DNA of 64,000 bases, from the NCBI RefSeq assembly GCF_028737265.1, contig NZ_JAQZAK010000005.1, positions 278,371 through 342,370 of the forward strand, written 5' to 3'. The notes under the pieces were generated by a model. That model worked only from the letters and a program-made list of their open reading frames with translations. It did no database searches and was not told where the DNA came from. The DNA comes from Actinomycetospora callitridis. Lineage in GTDB: Bacteria > Actinomycetota > Actinomycetes > Mycobacteriales > Pseudonocardiaceae. A program made the position numbers and the translations under genes. Shown piece after piece: positions 8,057 through 17,400 of the stretch (its first letter is position 1; each line of letters begins with the position of its first letter).

Positions 8057-9355
8057 ATGAGTCAGGCGTCCGAATCGACGAGTACCGAGCGCCACCAACT
8101 ACCGGTCCGCACACTCGTGGCGGCCAGCATCGGCAACGCGGTCGAGTGGTTCGACTGGACGATCTACGCGACGTTCGCCGTCTACTTCTCCTCGCAGTTC
8201 TTCGACAAGAGCAACCCGACGCTCGCGCTGATCGGGACGACGAGCACCTACGCGCTCGCCTTCTTCTTCCGGCCGCTGGGCGGGGTGCTCCTCGGGCGCC
8301 TGGCCGACCTGCGCGGTCGCAAGTTCGCCATGCTCGTCACGATCATGCTGATGGCGGGCGGCTCGCTGCTCATCGCCGTGCTGCCCACGTACTCGGTGGT
8401 CGGCTGGCTCGCCCCGATCCTGCTGCTGCTCGCGCGCATCGCCCAGGGTCTGTCGCTGGGCGGCGAGGTCTCCAACGCCAGCGCCTACCTCGCCGAGATC
8501 GCCCCGCCGAACCGCCGCGGGCGCTACTCGAGCTTCTTCTACATCTCCACGGGCACGGCGCTGCTCGCCGCGTCGCTGCTCGGCCTGCTGCTCACGACCA
8601 CGCTCAGCCGGCCCGAGCTCGAGACGTACGGCTGGCGCATCGCGTTCGCCGTCGGCGGGGTCCTCGGCATCGTGGGGCTCTACCTGCGCCGGACGCTCGT
8701 CGAGACCGAGCAGTTCGAGGAGAACGTCGAGAAGGCGAAGGCCACCAAGAACCCGCTGCTCAAGACGCTCACCCACTACCCGCGGTCGGTCCTGCAGCTC
8801 TTCGGCTTCACCCTGCTCTCGACGCTGTGCTACTACACGTTCTTCAGCGCCCTGACCCCGTTCGCGGTGCAGTTCCGCGACGCCGCCGGGAGCGACGTGT
8901 TCCTGGCGTTGTCGATCGGCACGGTCGTGTTCATCCTGGGCCAGTACCCCTTCGGCGCCCTGGCCGACAGGTTCGGGCGCAAGCCCCAGATGCTGGTGTG
9001 GTCGGGGGCGTTCGTGATCCTCACCGTGCCGCTGAGCCTGCTCATCACCGAACGTCCACCACTGATCAACCTGATCATCGTGTTCACGGTGGGCCTCGGG
9101 CTCTACTCGGTGTTCTCCTCGATCGCGCCGGCGATCATGAGCGAGATCTTCCCGACCGAGCTCCGGGCGCTGGGGATCGGCGCCTGGTACAACCTCACCG
9201 TCGCGATCTTCGGCGGCACGGCGCCGCTGCTCATCGCGGCGCTGTCCGGTGCGGGGCGTCCCGACCTGTTCTTCTGGTACGTCTCCGGTGGCGCGCTGAT
9301 CGCGTTCCTGATCATCCTCACGCTGCCCGAGACGAAGGGCCGTGAGCTGACGTAG
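8057..9355 (+). CDS. MFS transporter, metabolite:H+ symporter (MHS) family
   Basis: A 432-residue inner-membrane symporter with about 12 transmembrane helices. The first helix segment IGNAVEWFDWTIYATFAVYF and the loop GRLADLRGRKFAML (first half) with GALADRFGRKPQM (second half) are the MHS-type signatures of ProP/KgtP-like proteins. The ATG at 8057 has the ribosome site gggaggg upstream. It probably imports an organic acid or osmolyte. It follows the alcohol dehydrogenase by 67 bases and may serve that pathway, but the solute is unknown. Confidence 0.92.
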   Translation: MSQASESTSTERHQLPVRTLVAASIGNAVEWFDWTIYATFAVYFSSQFFDKSNPTLALIGTTSTYALAFFFRPLGGVLLGRLADLRGRKFAMLVTIMLMAGGSLLIAVLPTYSVVGWLAPILLLLARIAQGLSLGGEVSNASAYLAEIAPPNRRGRYSSFFYISTGTALLAASLLGLLLTTTLSRPELETYGWRIAFAVGGVLGIVGLYLRRTLVETEQFEENVEKAKATKNPLLKTLTHYPRSVLQLFGFTLLSTLCYYTFFSALTPFAVQFRDAAGSDVFLALSIGTVVFILGQYPFGALADRFGRKPQMLVWSGAFVILTVPLSLLITERPPLINLIIVFTVGLGLYSVFSSIAPAIMSEIFPTELRALGIGAWYNLTVAIFGGTAPLLIAALSGAGRPDLFFWYVSGGALIAFLIILTLPETKGRELT

Positions 9356-9390
9356 GGGACGTTTCACGCGCGTGGTGGCAGGCTGGTGCC

Positions 9391-9834
9391 ATGGCGCTGC
9401 TGCGGACCCTGCTCAACCTCGTCTGGCTGGTCCTGGCGGGGGTGTGGATGGCCCTCGGCTACCTGCTCGCCGGCATCATCTGCTGCATCCTGATCGTCAC
9501 GATCCCGTGGGGGATCGCGTCGTTCCGGATCGCCCTGTTCGCGCTGTGGCCCTTCGGCAGCCGCATCGAGCGCCGCCAGGACGCCGGCGTGGGCTCCACG
9601 CTGGGCAACGTCGTCTGGATCATCGTCGCCGGCTGGTGGCTGGCGATCGGGCACATCGTCACGGCCATCCCGCTGGCGGTGAGCATCATCGGCATCCCGT
9701 TCGCCTGGGCGAACCTCAAGATGATCCCGGTGTCGCTCACCCCGCTCGGCCGGCGGATCGTCGACACCGACGACCCGCGGGGCTTCGGGGTGGACGGCCA
9801 CCACGCCGCACCCCCGATGGCCGCGCGCCGCTGA
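9391..9834 (+). CDS. YccF domain-containing membrane protein
   Basis: This 147-residue membrane protein consists of two YccF repeats, each with the pattern hydrophobic helix, then IPWGIASFRIALFALWPFG (first) or IPFAWANLKMIPVSLTPLG (second). The family is found in many bacteria as an inner-membrane protein without assigned biochemical role. The C-terminal 25 residues are polar and not conserved in composition. It follows the MHS transporter by 35 bases and could be cotranscribed. Confidence 0.85.
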   Translation: MALLRTLLNLVWLVLAGVWMALGYLLAGIICCILIVTIPWGIASFRIALFALWPFGSRIERRQDAGVGSTLGNVVWIIVAGWWLAIGHIVTAIPLAVSIIGIPFAWANLKMIPVSLTPLGRRIVDTDDPRGFGVDGHHAAPPMAARR

Positions 9835-9906
9835 GCGCGTGGCCCTCTCGGCGTGCTCCCTTCACTCGGACACTCGACGTCTGCGGCGCCACGCCGCTGA
9901 CACTCC

Positions 9907-10434
9907 TCAGTCCGTGACCGGCAGGTCGTAGCGCCGGCGGATGCTCGACCCGAGACGGCGGACGTCGACGCCGTAGACGTGCAGCGAGATCGTCGTGACC
10001 GGCGCGGTGTTGGTGACGCGGTGGATGTCGCCCGGCGGCAGCAGCCCGGTGACGGTCCCCGGGCCCGCGACGTCCTCGCCGTCGACGACGAGGTGCTCGC
10101 CCACCCGGCGGTAGCGGATCTCGTGCTCCGCCCCGGTGTGGACGCCGACCACGCACCACGAGAGGTGGTCGTGGATCGGCGTGGTCTGCCCGGGCAGCCA
10201 CACCAGCGCCACCAGCGAGAACGCGCCGTCGGGGGCGACGTGCAGGACGTGCTGCCGGTAGTGCGCGGGGTCGCCGACGCACTGCTCCGGCCGGAGCAAT
10301 CGTGGATCACCGAGGTGCGGAACCAGGGCCCGGGCGACGGCGTCGACCCGGGTCCGGCCGGGGTGCGCGCCGCGCACGGCGGCGTCGAGGTCGTCGGTCA
10401 GGGCGGTCAGCGGGGTGGCGAGTGCGGTGGTCAT
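9907..10434 (-). CDS. Cysteine dioxygenase-type cupin (thiol dioxygenase)
   Basis: A 175-residue cupin of the cysteine dioxygenase type I family, which uses a three-histidine ferrous site to add O2 to a small thiol. The likely ligands are H88 and H90 (PIHDH) and H138 (GDIHRV); Y154 in HVYG fits the catalytic tyrosine. Cysteine is the usual substrate, but 3-mercaptopropionate and other thiols occur in this family and cannot be excluded. Its start is 10 bases after the stop of the upstream GNAT gene, so the two form an operon. It converges on the yccF gene. Confidence 0.85.
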   Translation of the reverse strand: MTTALATPLTALTDDLDAAVRGAHPGRTRVDAVARALVPHLGDPRLLRPEQCVGDPAHYRQHVLHVAPDGAFSLVALVWLPGQTTPIHDHLSWCVVGVHTGAEHEIRYRRVGEHLVVDGEDVAGPGTVTGLLPPGDIHRVTNTAPVTTISLHVYGVDVRRLGSSIRRRYDLPVTD

Positions 10435-10444
10435 GGTGGCCTCC

Positions 10445-11017
10445 TCAGGCGGCGGCGGTGAGGTGTCCGGCGGTGCGGGTCGAGCTGCCGGCGGTGAGGT
10501 CGGCGGTCAGGGTCGTCTCGTGGCCCCGGGTCTCGACCGTGACGACCGGGAGCACCGAGGCGAGCAGGACGCGCATCCCGGTGTTCTCGGTGAGCACGTC
10601 GGCGACGAGGCGCGAGTAGCCCTCCTCGCGACCGCGGGCGGCGACGGCGCGCAGCAGGCGTCGTCCGACGCCGCAGCCCTGCCAGGTGTCGACGACCTCG
10701 ATGGCGAGCTCGGCGTCACGCAGACCCAGGGAGATGAGGCGTGCGATGCCGGTCGGCGCGCCGTCCGGGGCGAAGGCCGCCACCGCGATGTGGCGGCGGC
10801 CGTCGACGGCGGCGAGCTTCGTGCGCACCGCCCGGACCAGGCGCGGGGTGGCGCCGTGGAAGCGCAGGTAGCGGCTGTGGTCGGAGAGGCCGGCGAACAC
10901 CGTGTCGAGCACGGCGACGTCGCCGGGCCCGAGCTCGCGGACGGTGGGGGCACGGCCGAGGGGTCGGGGCCCGGGTGTCTCCGGAGCCCCGGTGGTCCAG
11001 GTGCTGACGAGATGCAT
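10445..11017 (-). CDS. GNAT-family N-acetyltransferase
   Basis: This 190-residue protein carries the acetyl-CoA-binding pattern VVDTWQGCGVGRRLLRAVAARGREEGY (R/Q-x-x-G-x-G/A) after a β-strand AIEVVD. Such domains fused or adjacent to actinobacterial lysine acetylation systems are common, but no substrate is deducible. The ATG at 11017 is preceded by GGGAGGA, six bases away, and is preferred over longer in-frame starts whose translation is arginine-rich. It is the first gene of a pair with the thiol dioxygenase. Confidence 0.85.
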   Translation of the reverse strand: MHLVSTWTTGAPETPGPRPLGRAPTVRELGPGDVAVLDTVFAGLSDHSRYLRFHGATPRLVRAVRTKLAAVDGRRHIAVAAFAPDGAPTGIARLISLGLRDAELAIEVVDTWQGCGVGRRLLRAVAARGREEGYSRLVADVLTENTGMRVLLASVLPVVTVETRGHETTLTADLTAGSSTRTAGHLTAAA

Positions 11018-11154
11018 GGTGGGTCCTCCCTCGCGGGGCCGGACACCTCGTCCGGCGACGGACCGAGCCTGCGGCGCGAGCACCCCCCGCCTCGTCGGTG
11101 AGCACTCCCCATCTCGGCGCGCGCCGGTACCCATGCCGGGCGCGCCTCGGCCAC

Positions 11155-11206
11155 GACGAAGCGGATTTCCTGGCACCCGGTGCCAGCGAGGACGCAGGGC
11201 TTGCAC
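11155..11206 (-). repeat. Dispersed ~52-bp repeat, copy A
   Basis: Read on the minus strand, this segment begins gtgcaagccctgcgtcctcg and continues through ctggcac to ccgcttcgtc. The same 27-base core, then a 25-base arm with 19 identities, recurs at 41716-41767 on the plus strand. In this copy ctggcac-ccg-gtgccag forms a perfect 7-bp hairpin. It lies about 140 bases upstream of a GNAT gene. Function unknown. Confidence 0.85.
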
Positions 11207-11248
11207 GGGCCCGTGCTCCGGACCGGGGGAGCACGGGCCGTGTCGTGC

Positions 11249-11710
11249 TCAGGGAGGCGCCAGGTCCCGGTACATCCGGATCGCGGGGCCGAAGCGCGTG
11301 GGCGCCTCGCCGACCGTGCGGAAGCCGCAGCGGGCGTAGAAGGCCTCGGCGCGGGGGTTCGCCGTGACCACGAGCAGCGGGGCGCCGGACTCGCGGGCCG
11401 TCCGCACCGCGTCCTCGACGAGGCGGGCGCCGATGCCGTGGCGCATCCGGGCCGGACGCACGAACAGGGCGTCGAGCTCGGCGGTCCCGTCGGGCAGGGG
11501 CAGCACGGTGGCGAAACCGGTCACGGTGCCGCCGACCTCGTGGACGCGGACCCGACCCGCCCGCAGGTCCGCGCGCGGCACCTCGATCGCGTCGGGGTGG
11601 GCGAGCAGGTCCTCGCGGTGGTCGTCCCAGATCATCGAGGCCTCGCGCATGAGGTCCTCGAGCGCGCCGGCCTCGTCCGTCCGGGCCGGGCGGAGGCGGC
11701 CGTCGTCCAT
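11249..11710 (-). CDS. GNAT-family N-acetyltransferase (second)
   Basis: A 153-residue acetyltransferase unrelated in detail to its neighbour. β4 (AELDALFVRP) leads into the pyrophosphate loop ARMRHGIGARLVEDAVRTAR, with the C-terminal fold ANPRAEAFYARCGFRTVGEAP, which is the common ending of small-molecule GNATs. The ATG at 11710 was chosen because upstream codons overlap the promoter space of the divergent SnoaL-fold gene. It is probably a detoxifying or peptide acetyltransferase; no partner is evident. Confidence 0.88.
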   Translation of the reverse strand: MDDGRLRPARTDEAGALEDLMREASMIWDDHREDLLAHPDAIEVPRADLRAGRVRVHEVGGTVTGFATVLPLPDGTAELDALFVRPARMRHGIGARLVEDAVRTARESGAPLLVVTANPRAEAFYARCGFRTVGEAPTRFGPAIRMYRDLAPP

Positions 11711-11821
11711 CCGTCGATGGTGCGGGCGGTGTCGAGCGGGTTCACGGTCGCGGCGGAACGGTCCCCGGAGCGCGTCGGTGCCCCTAGCCTCGGAGCACAC
11801 CCCGGGCACCAGGAGGACACG

Positions 11822-12283
11822 GTGAGCACTTCTCCGACGACGCCGACGAGCGGCGCCGACCTCGTGACCCGGTTGCTGGATCTCTGGTCGCGCCCGCTGC
11901 CCCCCGACGACACCGCCGCCCTCGCCGGGTTCGGCGAGCTCTACACCGACCCCGTCGAGGTCAACGGCACGTCGGTGTCCCTGGCCGACATGCTGGTCCG
12001 GGCCCGTGCGATCCAGGGCGCCTTCAGCGGGCTCGAGCGCGTCGTCCTCGAGCAGGTGGAGGCCCCCGGCAAGGTCGTGGTCGCGTTCCGGCTGGTCGGC
12101 ACGCACACGGGCCCACTGCCGACGGCGCTGGGCGTCGTGCCCGCCACCGGCGGGGCCGTCGACCTCCGGGTGATCGACGTCCTGACCCTCACCGACGGCC
12201 GGATCAGCCGCATCGTGATGGCCGGCGACGAGCTCGGGAACCTCGTCCGGCTCGGGGCCGTCGCGCTCGCGGACGCCACCTGA
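11822..12283 (+). CDS. SnoaL-like / NTF2-fold protein
   Basis: This 153-residue protein looks like a SnoaL-type cone-fold: an N-terminal helix (VTRLLDLWSRPLP), a segment FGELYTDPVEVNG with the usual aromatic-acidic motif, and C-terminal β-strands VDLRVIDVLTLTDGRISRIVMAGDEL. Family members act as ester cyclases, hydroxylases or ligand-binding proteins, so no reaction can be given. The GTG at 11822 follows aggaggac directly; in-frame upstream sequence overlaps the divergent GNAT gene. It converges on the XPB helicase gene with a 15-base gap. Confidence 0.75.
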   Translation: MSTSPTTPTSGADLVTRLLDLWSRPLPPDDTAALAGFGELYTDPVEVNGTSVSLADMLVRARAIQGAFSGLERVVLEQVEAPGKVVVAFRLVGTHTGPLPTALGVVPATGGAVDLRVIDVLTLTDGRISRIVMAGDELGNLVRLGAVALADAT

Positions 12284-12298
12284 GCCGGGACGATCCGC

Positions 12299-14035
12299 CT
12301 ACGAGGGGTCGGGACGCTCCGTCTCGGGCTCGCCCTCGGTCTCGGTGGGCACGTCGGGGATGGCCGGCCCGAGCAGGTCGTCGGCGTCGACGATCCGGTA
12401 GGCGTAGCCCTGCTCGGCGAGGAAGCGCTGGCGGTGCGCGGCGTACTCGGCGTCGACGGAGTCCCGCGCGACCACCGAGTAGAAGTGCGCCTGCCGGCCG
12501 TCGGTCTTCGGACGGAGGATGCGGCCGAGGCGCTGGGCCTCCTCCTGGCGGGAGCCGAACGTGCCGGACACCTGGATGGCCACCGACGCGTCGGGCAGGT
12601 CGATCGAGAAGTTCGCGACCTTCGACACCACCAGCACCGGGAGCTCGCCGCGCCGGAACTGGTCGAACAGGAGCTCGCGCTCCTTGGTCTTCGTCGAGCC
12701 CTGGATCACCGGGGCGTCGAGGGCGACGCCGAGCTCGTCGAGCTGGTCGAGGTAGGCGCCGATGACCAGCGTCGGCTCGCCCGGGTGGCGCGCCAGGATG
12801 CTCTTCACCACCGGGATCTTGGTGCGCGCGCAGGCGCAGAGCCGGTAGCGCTCCTCGGCCTCGGCGGTGGCGTAGATGATCCGCTCGTTGTCGGTCATCG
12901 TCACGCGGACCTCGACGCAGTCGGCGGGCGCCACCCAGCCCTGGGCCTCGATGTCGCGCCACGGCGCGTCGTAGCGCTTGGGCCCGATGAGCGAGAAGAC
13001 GTCGCCCTCGCGCCCGTCCTCGCGCACCAGTGTCGCGGTGAGGCCGAGGCGGCGACGCGACTGCAGGTCGGAGGTCATGCGGAACACCGGCGCGGGCAGC
13101 AGGTGCACCTCGTCGTAGATGATCAGGCCCCAGTCACGGGTGTCGAACAGCTCCAGCGCCCGGAACTCGCCCTTCGTCTTGCGCGTCATCACCTGGTAGG
13201 TGGCGATGGTGACCGGGCGGATCTCCTTGCGCTCGCCGGAGTACTCGCCGATCTCGTCCTCGGTGAGCGACGTGCGCGCGACGAGCTCGCGCTTCCACTG
13301 ACGCCCGGCGACGGTGTTGGTGACGAGGATCAGCGTCGTCGCCCCGGCCCGCGCCATCGCCGCGGCGCCGACGAGCGTCTTGCCCGCGCCGCACGGGAGC
13401 ACGACCACGCCGGAGCCGCCGTGCCAGAACCCCTCGACGGCGTCGGCCTGGTAGTCACGCAGCTGCCAGTCGGACTGGTCGAGCTCGATCGCGTGGGCCT
13501 CGCCGTCGACGTAGCCCGCCAGGTCCTCGGCCGGCCAGCCGACCTTGAGCAGCGCCTGCTTGAGGCGCCCGCGCTCCGACGGGTGCACGACGACGGTGTC
13601 GTCGTCGATGCGGTCGCCGATCATCGGGCTGATCTTCTTGTTGCGCAGGACCTCCTCGAGCACGGCGCGGTCGTTGGAGATCATGACCAGGCCGTGCACG
13701 GGGGAGTTCGTCAGCTGCAGGCGCCCGTAGCGGCCCATGGTGTCGACGACGTCGACGAGCAGGGCCTGCGGGACCGCGTAGCGGCTGTACTGCACGAGAG
13801 CGTCGACCACCTGCTCCGCGTCGTGGCCCGCCGCGCGGGCGTTCCACAGCGCGAGCGGGGTGACGCGATAGGTGTGGACGTGCTCGGGTGCGCGCTCGAG
13901 CTCGGCGAACGGCGCAATCGCCTGGCGAGCGGCGGGCGCCGCCTCGTGGTCGACCTCGAGCAGCAAGGTCTTGTCGGACTGCACGATGAGCGGTCCGTTG
14001 CCGGGCTGGCTCAACCTCTCGACCTCCGGGCACAT
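12299..14035 (-). CDS. DNA repair helicase XPB (ERCC3-like)
   Basis: A superfamily 2 ATP-dependent 3'-5' DNA helicase, the actinobacterial counterpart of eukaryotic XPB and of Rv0861c. The N-terminal region (LIVQSDKTLLLEVDHEAA) matches that protein closely; Walker A CGAGKT, the DEVH box in LIIYDEVHLLPAP, LTATLVREDG (motif III) and QRLGRILRPK (motif VI) follow in order. The ATG at 14035 gives 578 residues; an ATG at 14077 is possible. The acidic tail after LLGPAIPD is extra. In M. tuberculosis the next gene is Rv0862c; here its counterpart is displaced to 20.75-23.1 kb by the conservon. Likely role in unwinding for repair. Confidence 0.96.
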   Translation of the reverse strand: MCPEVERLSQPGNGPLIVQSDKTLLLEVDHEAAPAARQAIAPFAELERAPEHVHTYRVTPLALWNARAAGHDAEQVVDALVQYSRYAVPQALLVDVVDTMGRYGRLQLTNSPVHGLVMISNDRAVLEEVLRNKKISPMIGDRIDDDTVVVHPSERGRLKQALLKVGWPAEDLAGYVDGEAHAIELDQSDWQLRDYQADAVEGFWHGGSGVVVLPCGAGKTLVGAAAMARAGATTLILVTNTVAGRQWKRELVARTSLTEDEIGEYSGERKEIRPVTIATYQVMTRKTKGEFRALELFDTRDWGLIIYDEVHLLPAPVFRMTSDLQSRRRLGLTATLVREDGREGDVFSLIGPKRYDAPWRDIEAQGWVAPADCVEVRVTMTDNERIIYATAEAEERYRLCACARTKIPVVKSILARHPGEPTLVIGAYLDQLDELGVALDAPVIQGSTKTKERELLFDQFRRGELPVLVVSKVANFSIDLPDASVAIQVSGTFGSRQEEAQRLGRILRPKTDGRQAHFYSVVARDSVDAEYAAHRQRFLAEQGYAYRIVDADDLLGPAIPDVPTETEGEPETERPDPS

Positions 14036-14490
14036 CGACGGGTGGTCCGTCCCATTGTCCTCGTCGGTACGACACACCGTCGGGCGGAGCTGGGACGCCG
14101 CTCGGGGAGCGCACGGACGCGCCCGGTCATTCCCGGGAGCACGACGGATACAGTGAGCGCGCTCGACCCCGCCCTCGAGGAGTGACCACCCGACCCGATG
14201 GGCTCACGGCGCAGTGCCGGGGCCCGTCACCAGCGAGGACCGACGTGCGGTCCTCGCGATGACCGCCCTGGACGCCTGACCACTCTGATGCGCCCGTTCG
14301 CCTCGTTCCCCGATCGTCGCACCGACGTGTGCCCGCGTGACGTCGCGGTGTCACCCGTGTGCCATCGCTCGATCCGGTCGGCGGCGACTGTAGACCATGG
14401 CTGGTCACCGAGCGTGGACCAGGCAGGTCTTCGGCGTGGGGGAGTGTCGGGCGAAGTCCGACCGACCGGAGGAACCGGGAGGACCCGTCC
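14036..14490. other. Divergent intergenic region between XPB and cvnA
   Basis: This is 455 bases with no credible gene. It must hold the promoters of XPB (minus) and the conservon (plus). A TACAGT hexamer at 14146-14151 abuts a GTG that opens a frame of only ten codons, which is too short to support. A second -10-like element, TGTAGACC, occurs near 14389. The ribosome site gggagga before 14491 sets the cvnA start. Confidence 0.4.
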
Positions 14491-17400
14491 GTGACCACCC
14501 CCGAGCGAAGCCCGGATCGGGCCTCCGTCCGGTACCACGATCCGCGCGACGGTCGTCCCGGTCCGGACGGCCCCGCCGGCGGTGACTGGACGGAGCGCCT
14601 GGCGCTGCGCAACTGGAGCCTGCCGGTCAAGCTCACCGCGGTCCTGCTGGTGCCGACGCTCTTCGTGCTGACCCTCGGCGTCCTGCGGATCATGGAGCAG
14701 ACCCGGGACGCCGCCGAGTTCGACGGCGTCCAGCAGGCCGTGGCGCTCGAGGACGGCACGGCACGGGTGATGGGCAGCCTCGCCGACGAGCGCTCCGCCG
14801 CGGCGGTCTACGTGGCCGCGGGACGCGCCGGCGGCTCCGGTCCGGTCGAGGAGCGCATCGGCGCCACCCGCGACGCGACGTCCGAGCTGCGGCGCTCCTC
14901 CGGGCTGGCCGACTCGCTCGACGAGCAGACCCGCACGTCGTTCGACCAGGCCGACGCCGAGCTCGACCAGCTCGACCGCCTGCGCGACGACGTCATCGAC
15001 GGCCGGGTGGACGCCGCGGGCGCCATCGCCCGGTACACCGAGGTCGTCGACACCCTCGAGATCTTCGACCGGTCGCTGTCGCGGGAGGCCGCCGACCCGA
15101 GCGTCGCCGGGCTCGCCTCGGGTCTCTACTCGCTCTCGGTGGTCCGCGAGGAGGACGCCTACGTCCAGGCCGTCGTCGCCGCCGGCATCGCCGCGGGCCG
15201 CATCGACGCCCCGTCGATCGACCAGGCGCGCAACGCGACGCTGCGCCGCTCGATCGCCGTCGACGACTTCCGCTCGGCGGTGGGCACCGACAACGCCGGG
15301 CTCGCCGACGCCGTGGTGGGCCCGGACGTCGACAACCGCGACCTGCTGGCGCAGGTGGTCCTCGGCCGCGGCGCCGCGGGGCTCCCGCTGCAGGTCTCGG
15401 GGCCGGACTGGGAGCGCGCGTCCTCGGCCGTCGAGGACCGGGACGCCGCGACCTCCGAGCAGCTGCGCGGCCAGCTCCAGGAGCAGGCCGGCGCGCTGCA
15501 GCAGGCGGCCCGCAACGGCGCGGGCGTCGCCTCGGTGATCCTGCTGCTGGCCCTGATGGCCGGCGCCGCGGTGGTCTTCTTCGTCACCCGCTCGCTGCTG
15601 CGGCCGCTGCGCCTGCTGCGCCGCAGCGCGCTCGACGTCGCCGAGCGGCGCCTGCCCCAGGCCGTCCGCAGCCTGCGCGAGGGCGAGGCGCCGGACACCA
15701 CGATCGTCCCGACGCCGATCACCACGCGCGAGGAGATCGGCCAGGTCGCCCGCGCGTTCGACCAGGTGCACGAGCAGGCGGTCCGCCTGGCCGCCGAGCA
15801 GGCGGGTCTGCGGTCGGCGTTCAACTCGATCTTCGTGAACCTCTCGCGGCGCTCCCAGGCGCTCGTCGAGCGCCAGCTGCGCCTGATCGAGCAGCTGGAG
15901 AACTCCGAGGAGGACCCGGAGGCGCTCTCCAACCTCTTCCAGCTCGACCACCTCGCGACGCGCATGCGCCGCAACTCGGAGAACCTGCTGGTGCTCTCGG
16001 GCACCGACCTCTCGCGGCGGGGCAGCCGCCCGGTACCGCTGGTCGACGTGCTACGCGCCGCCGCCTCCGAGGTGGAGCAGTACCAGCGCATCGACCTCGC
16101 GCCGCCGCCCTCGGCCCAGCTCCTGGGTCGCACGGCGAGCGACGTCGTGCACCTCGTCGCCGAGCTGCTCGAGAACGCCACCACGTTCTCCGCCCCCGAC
16201 ACCCGCGTGCGGGTGCAGGCGAAGCAGAACGGCGACGGCTCCCTGCTCGTCGAGATCATCGACTCCGGTGTCGGCATGAGCGAGGAGGACCTGCACGACG
16301 CCAACGTGCGGCTCGACTCGCCGCCGACCGTCGACGTGTCGGCCTCGCGGCGCATGGGCCTGTTCGTGGTCGGGCGCCTGGCCACCCGCCACGGCATCAC
16401 CGTCTCGCTGCGCAACCGCGAGGACGGCGGCGTCGCCGCCACGGCCCTGGTGCCCGCGTCCGCGGTGCTCGCCGTCGCGCCCGAGGGCGCGGCGACCCCG
16501 GCGGTGACGGCCGGGGCGTCCGCGGGGGCCTCGAGGTCCGTGCCCGAGCAGGCCCGCGGTGGCGGCTCCGGGCTGCCGCAGCGCGGCCAGCGCCAGGGTG
16601 GCGGCGCGCCCGGGTCGTTCTTCGCGCCCGGCGTCGACCCCGAGCAGGGTGGTGGGGACGCCGCCCGTCCCGGCGGCGCCCGCGAGCGGCGGTCGATGCT
16701 GCCGCGGCGCGGGTCGTCGAACGGGGCAGCCGGTACCAACGGCTCGAACGGCTCCCCCGGGCACGGGACGAACGGCACGAACGGGTCGGTGCCGGGTCCC
16801 GCAGGCCCCGGACGTCCGGGGGGACCGACCGGCCCGGCGCGTCCCGGGCTCGCCCCCTCCGAGCCGCCGCGTGAGCCCGTCGGCCGCGCCCCGGCCGAGG
16901 AGCCCGAGACCCCCGAGGCGCCCGCCGAGGACACGGCCGTCGACGGTGCGGGCGAGCAGGACGAGCGGGGTCGGCACGGCCTGGTCGGTGGCGCTGCCGC
17001 CGGAGGGGCCGCGGCCCTGATCGGTGCGGCCGCCGCCCGCCGTCGCAGCCGCCGCTCGGAGGACGGCGCCGAGGACGCCGCCCCCGACGCGGAGGCGCCC
17101 GCGGCCGACGAGGTCGCCGACGCGGACGGCGCCGACGGCGACGCGCCGGAGTCCGGCGAGGCGGACGCGGGCCGGCACGTCCTGCGTCCCACCGGGCTCG
17201 CTCCGGGCCAGGGTCCGGGCCCGACGCCGGGTCAGGGGCCCGGGCCGGCGCCCGGCCCGATGCCCTCTCGCCCCGGCTCCGGTGGACCGGCCGGCCCCGG
17301 CTGGGGTCCCCCCGGGGCCCCTCGCGGCGGCCCGCCCCCCGGCTGGCGCGGTCCCGGCGCCCCTCCCGGCCGCGGCCCGGCCGGTCCCGGCTGGGGACCG

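Noticed and set aside
14152..14184. A ten-codon frame right after a TACAGT hexamer in the XPB-cvnA gap
   Set aside because: Too short and without conserved features; kept only as a promoter-like note.
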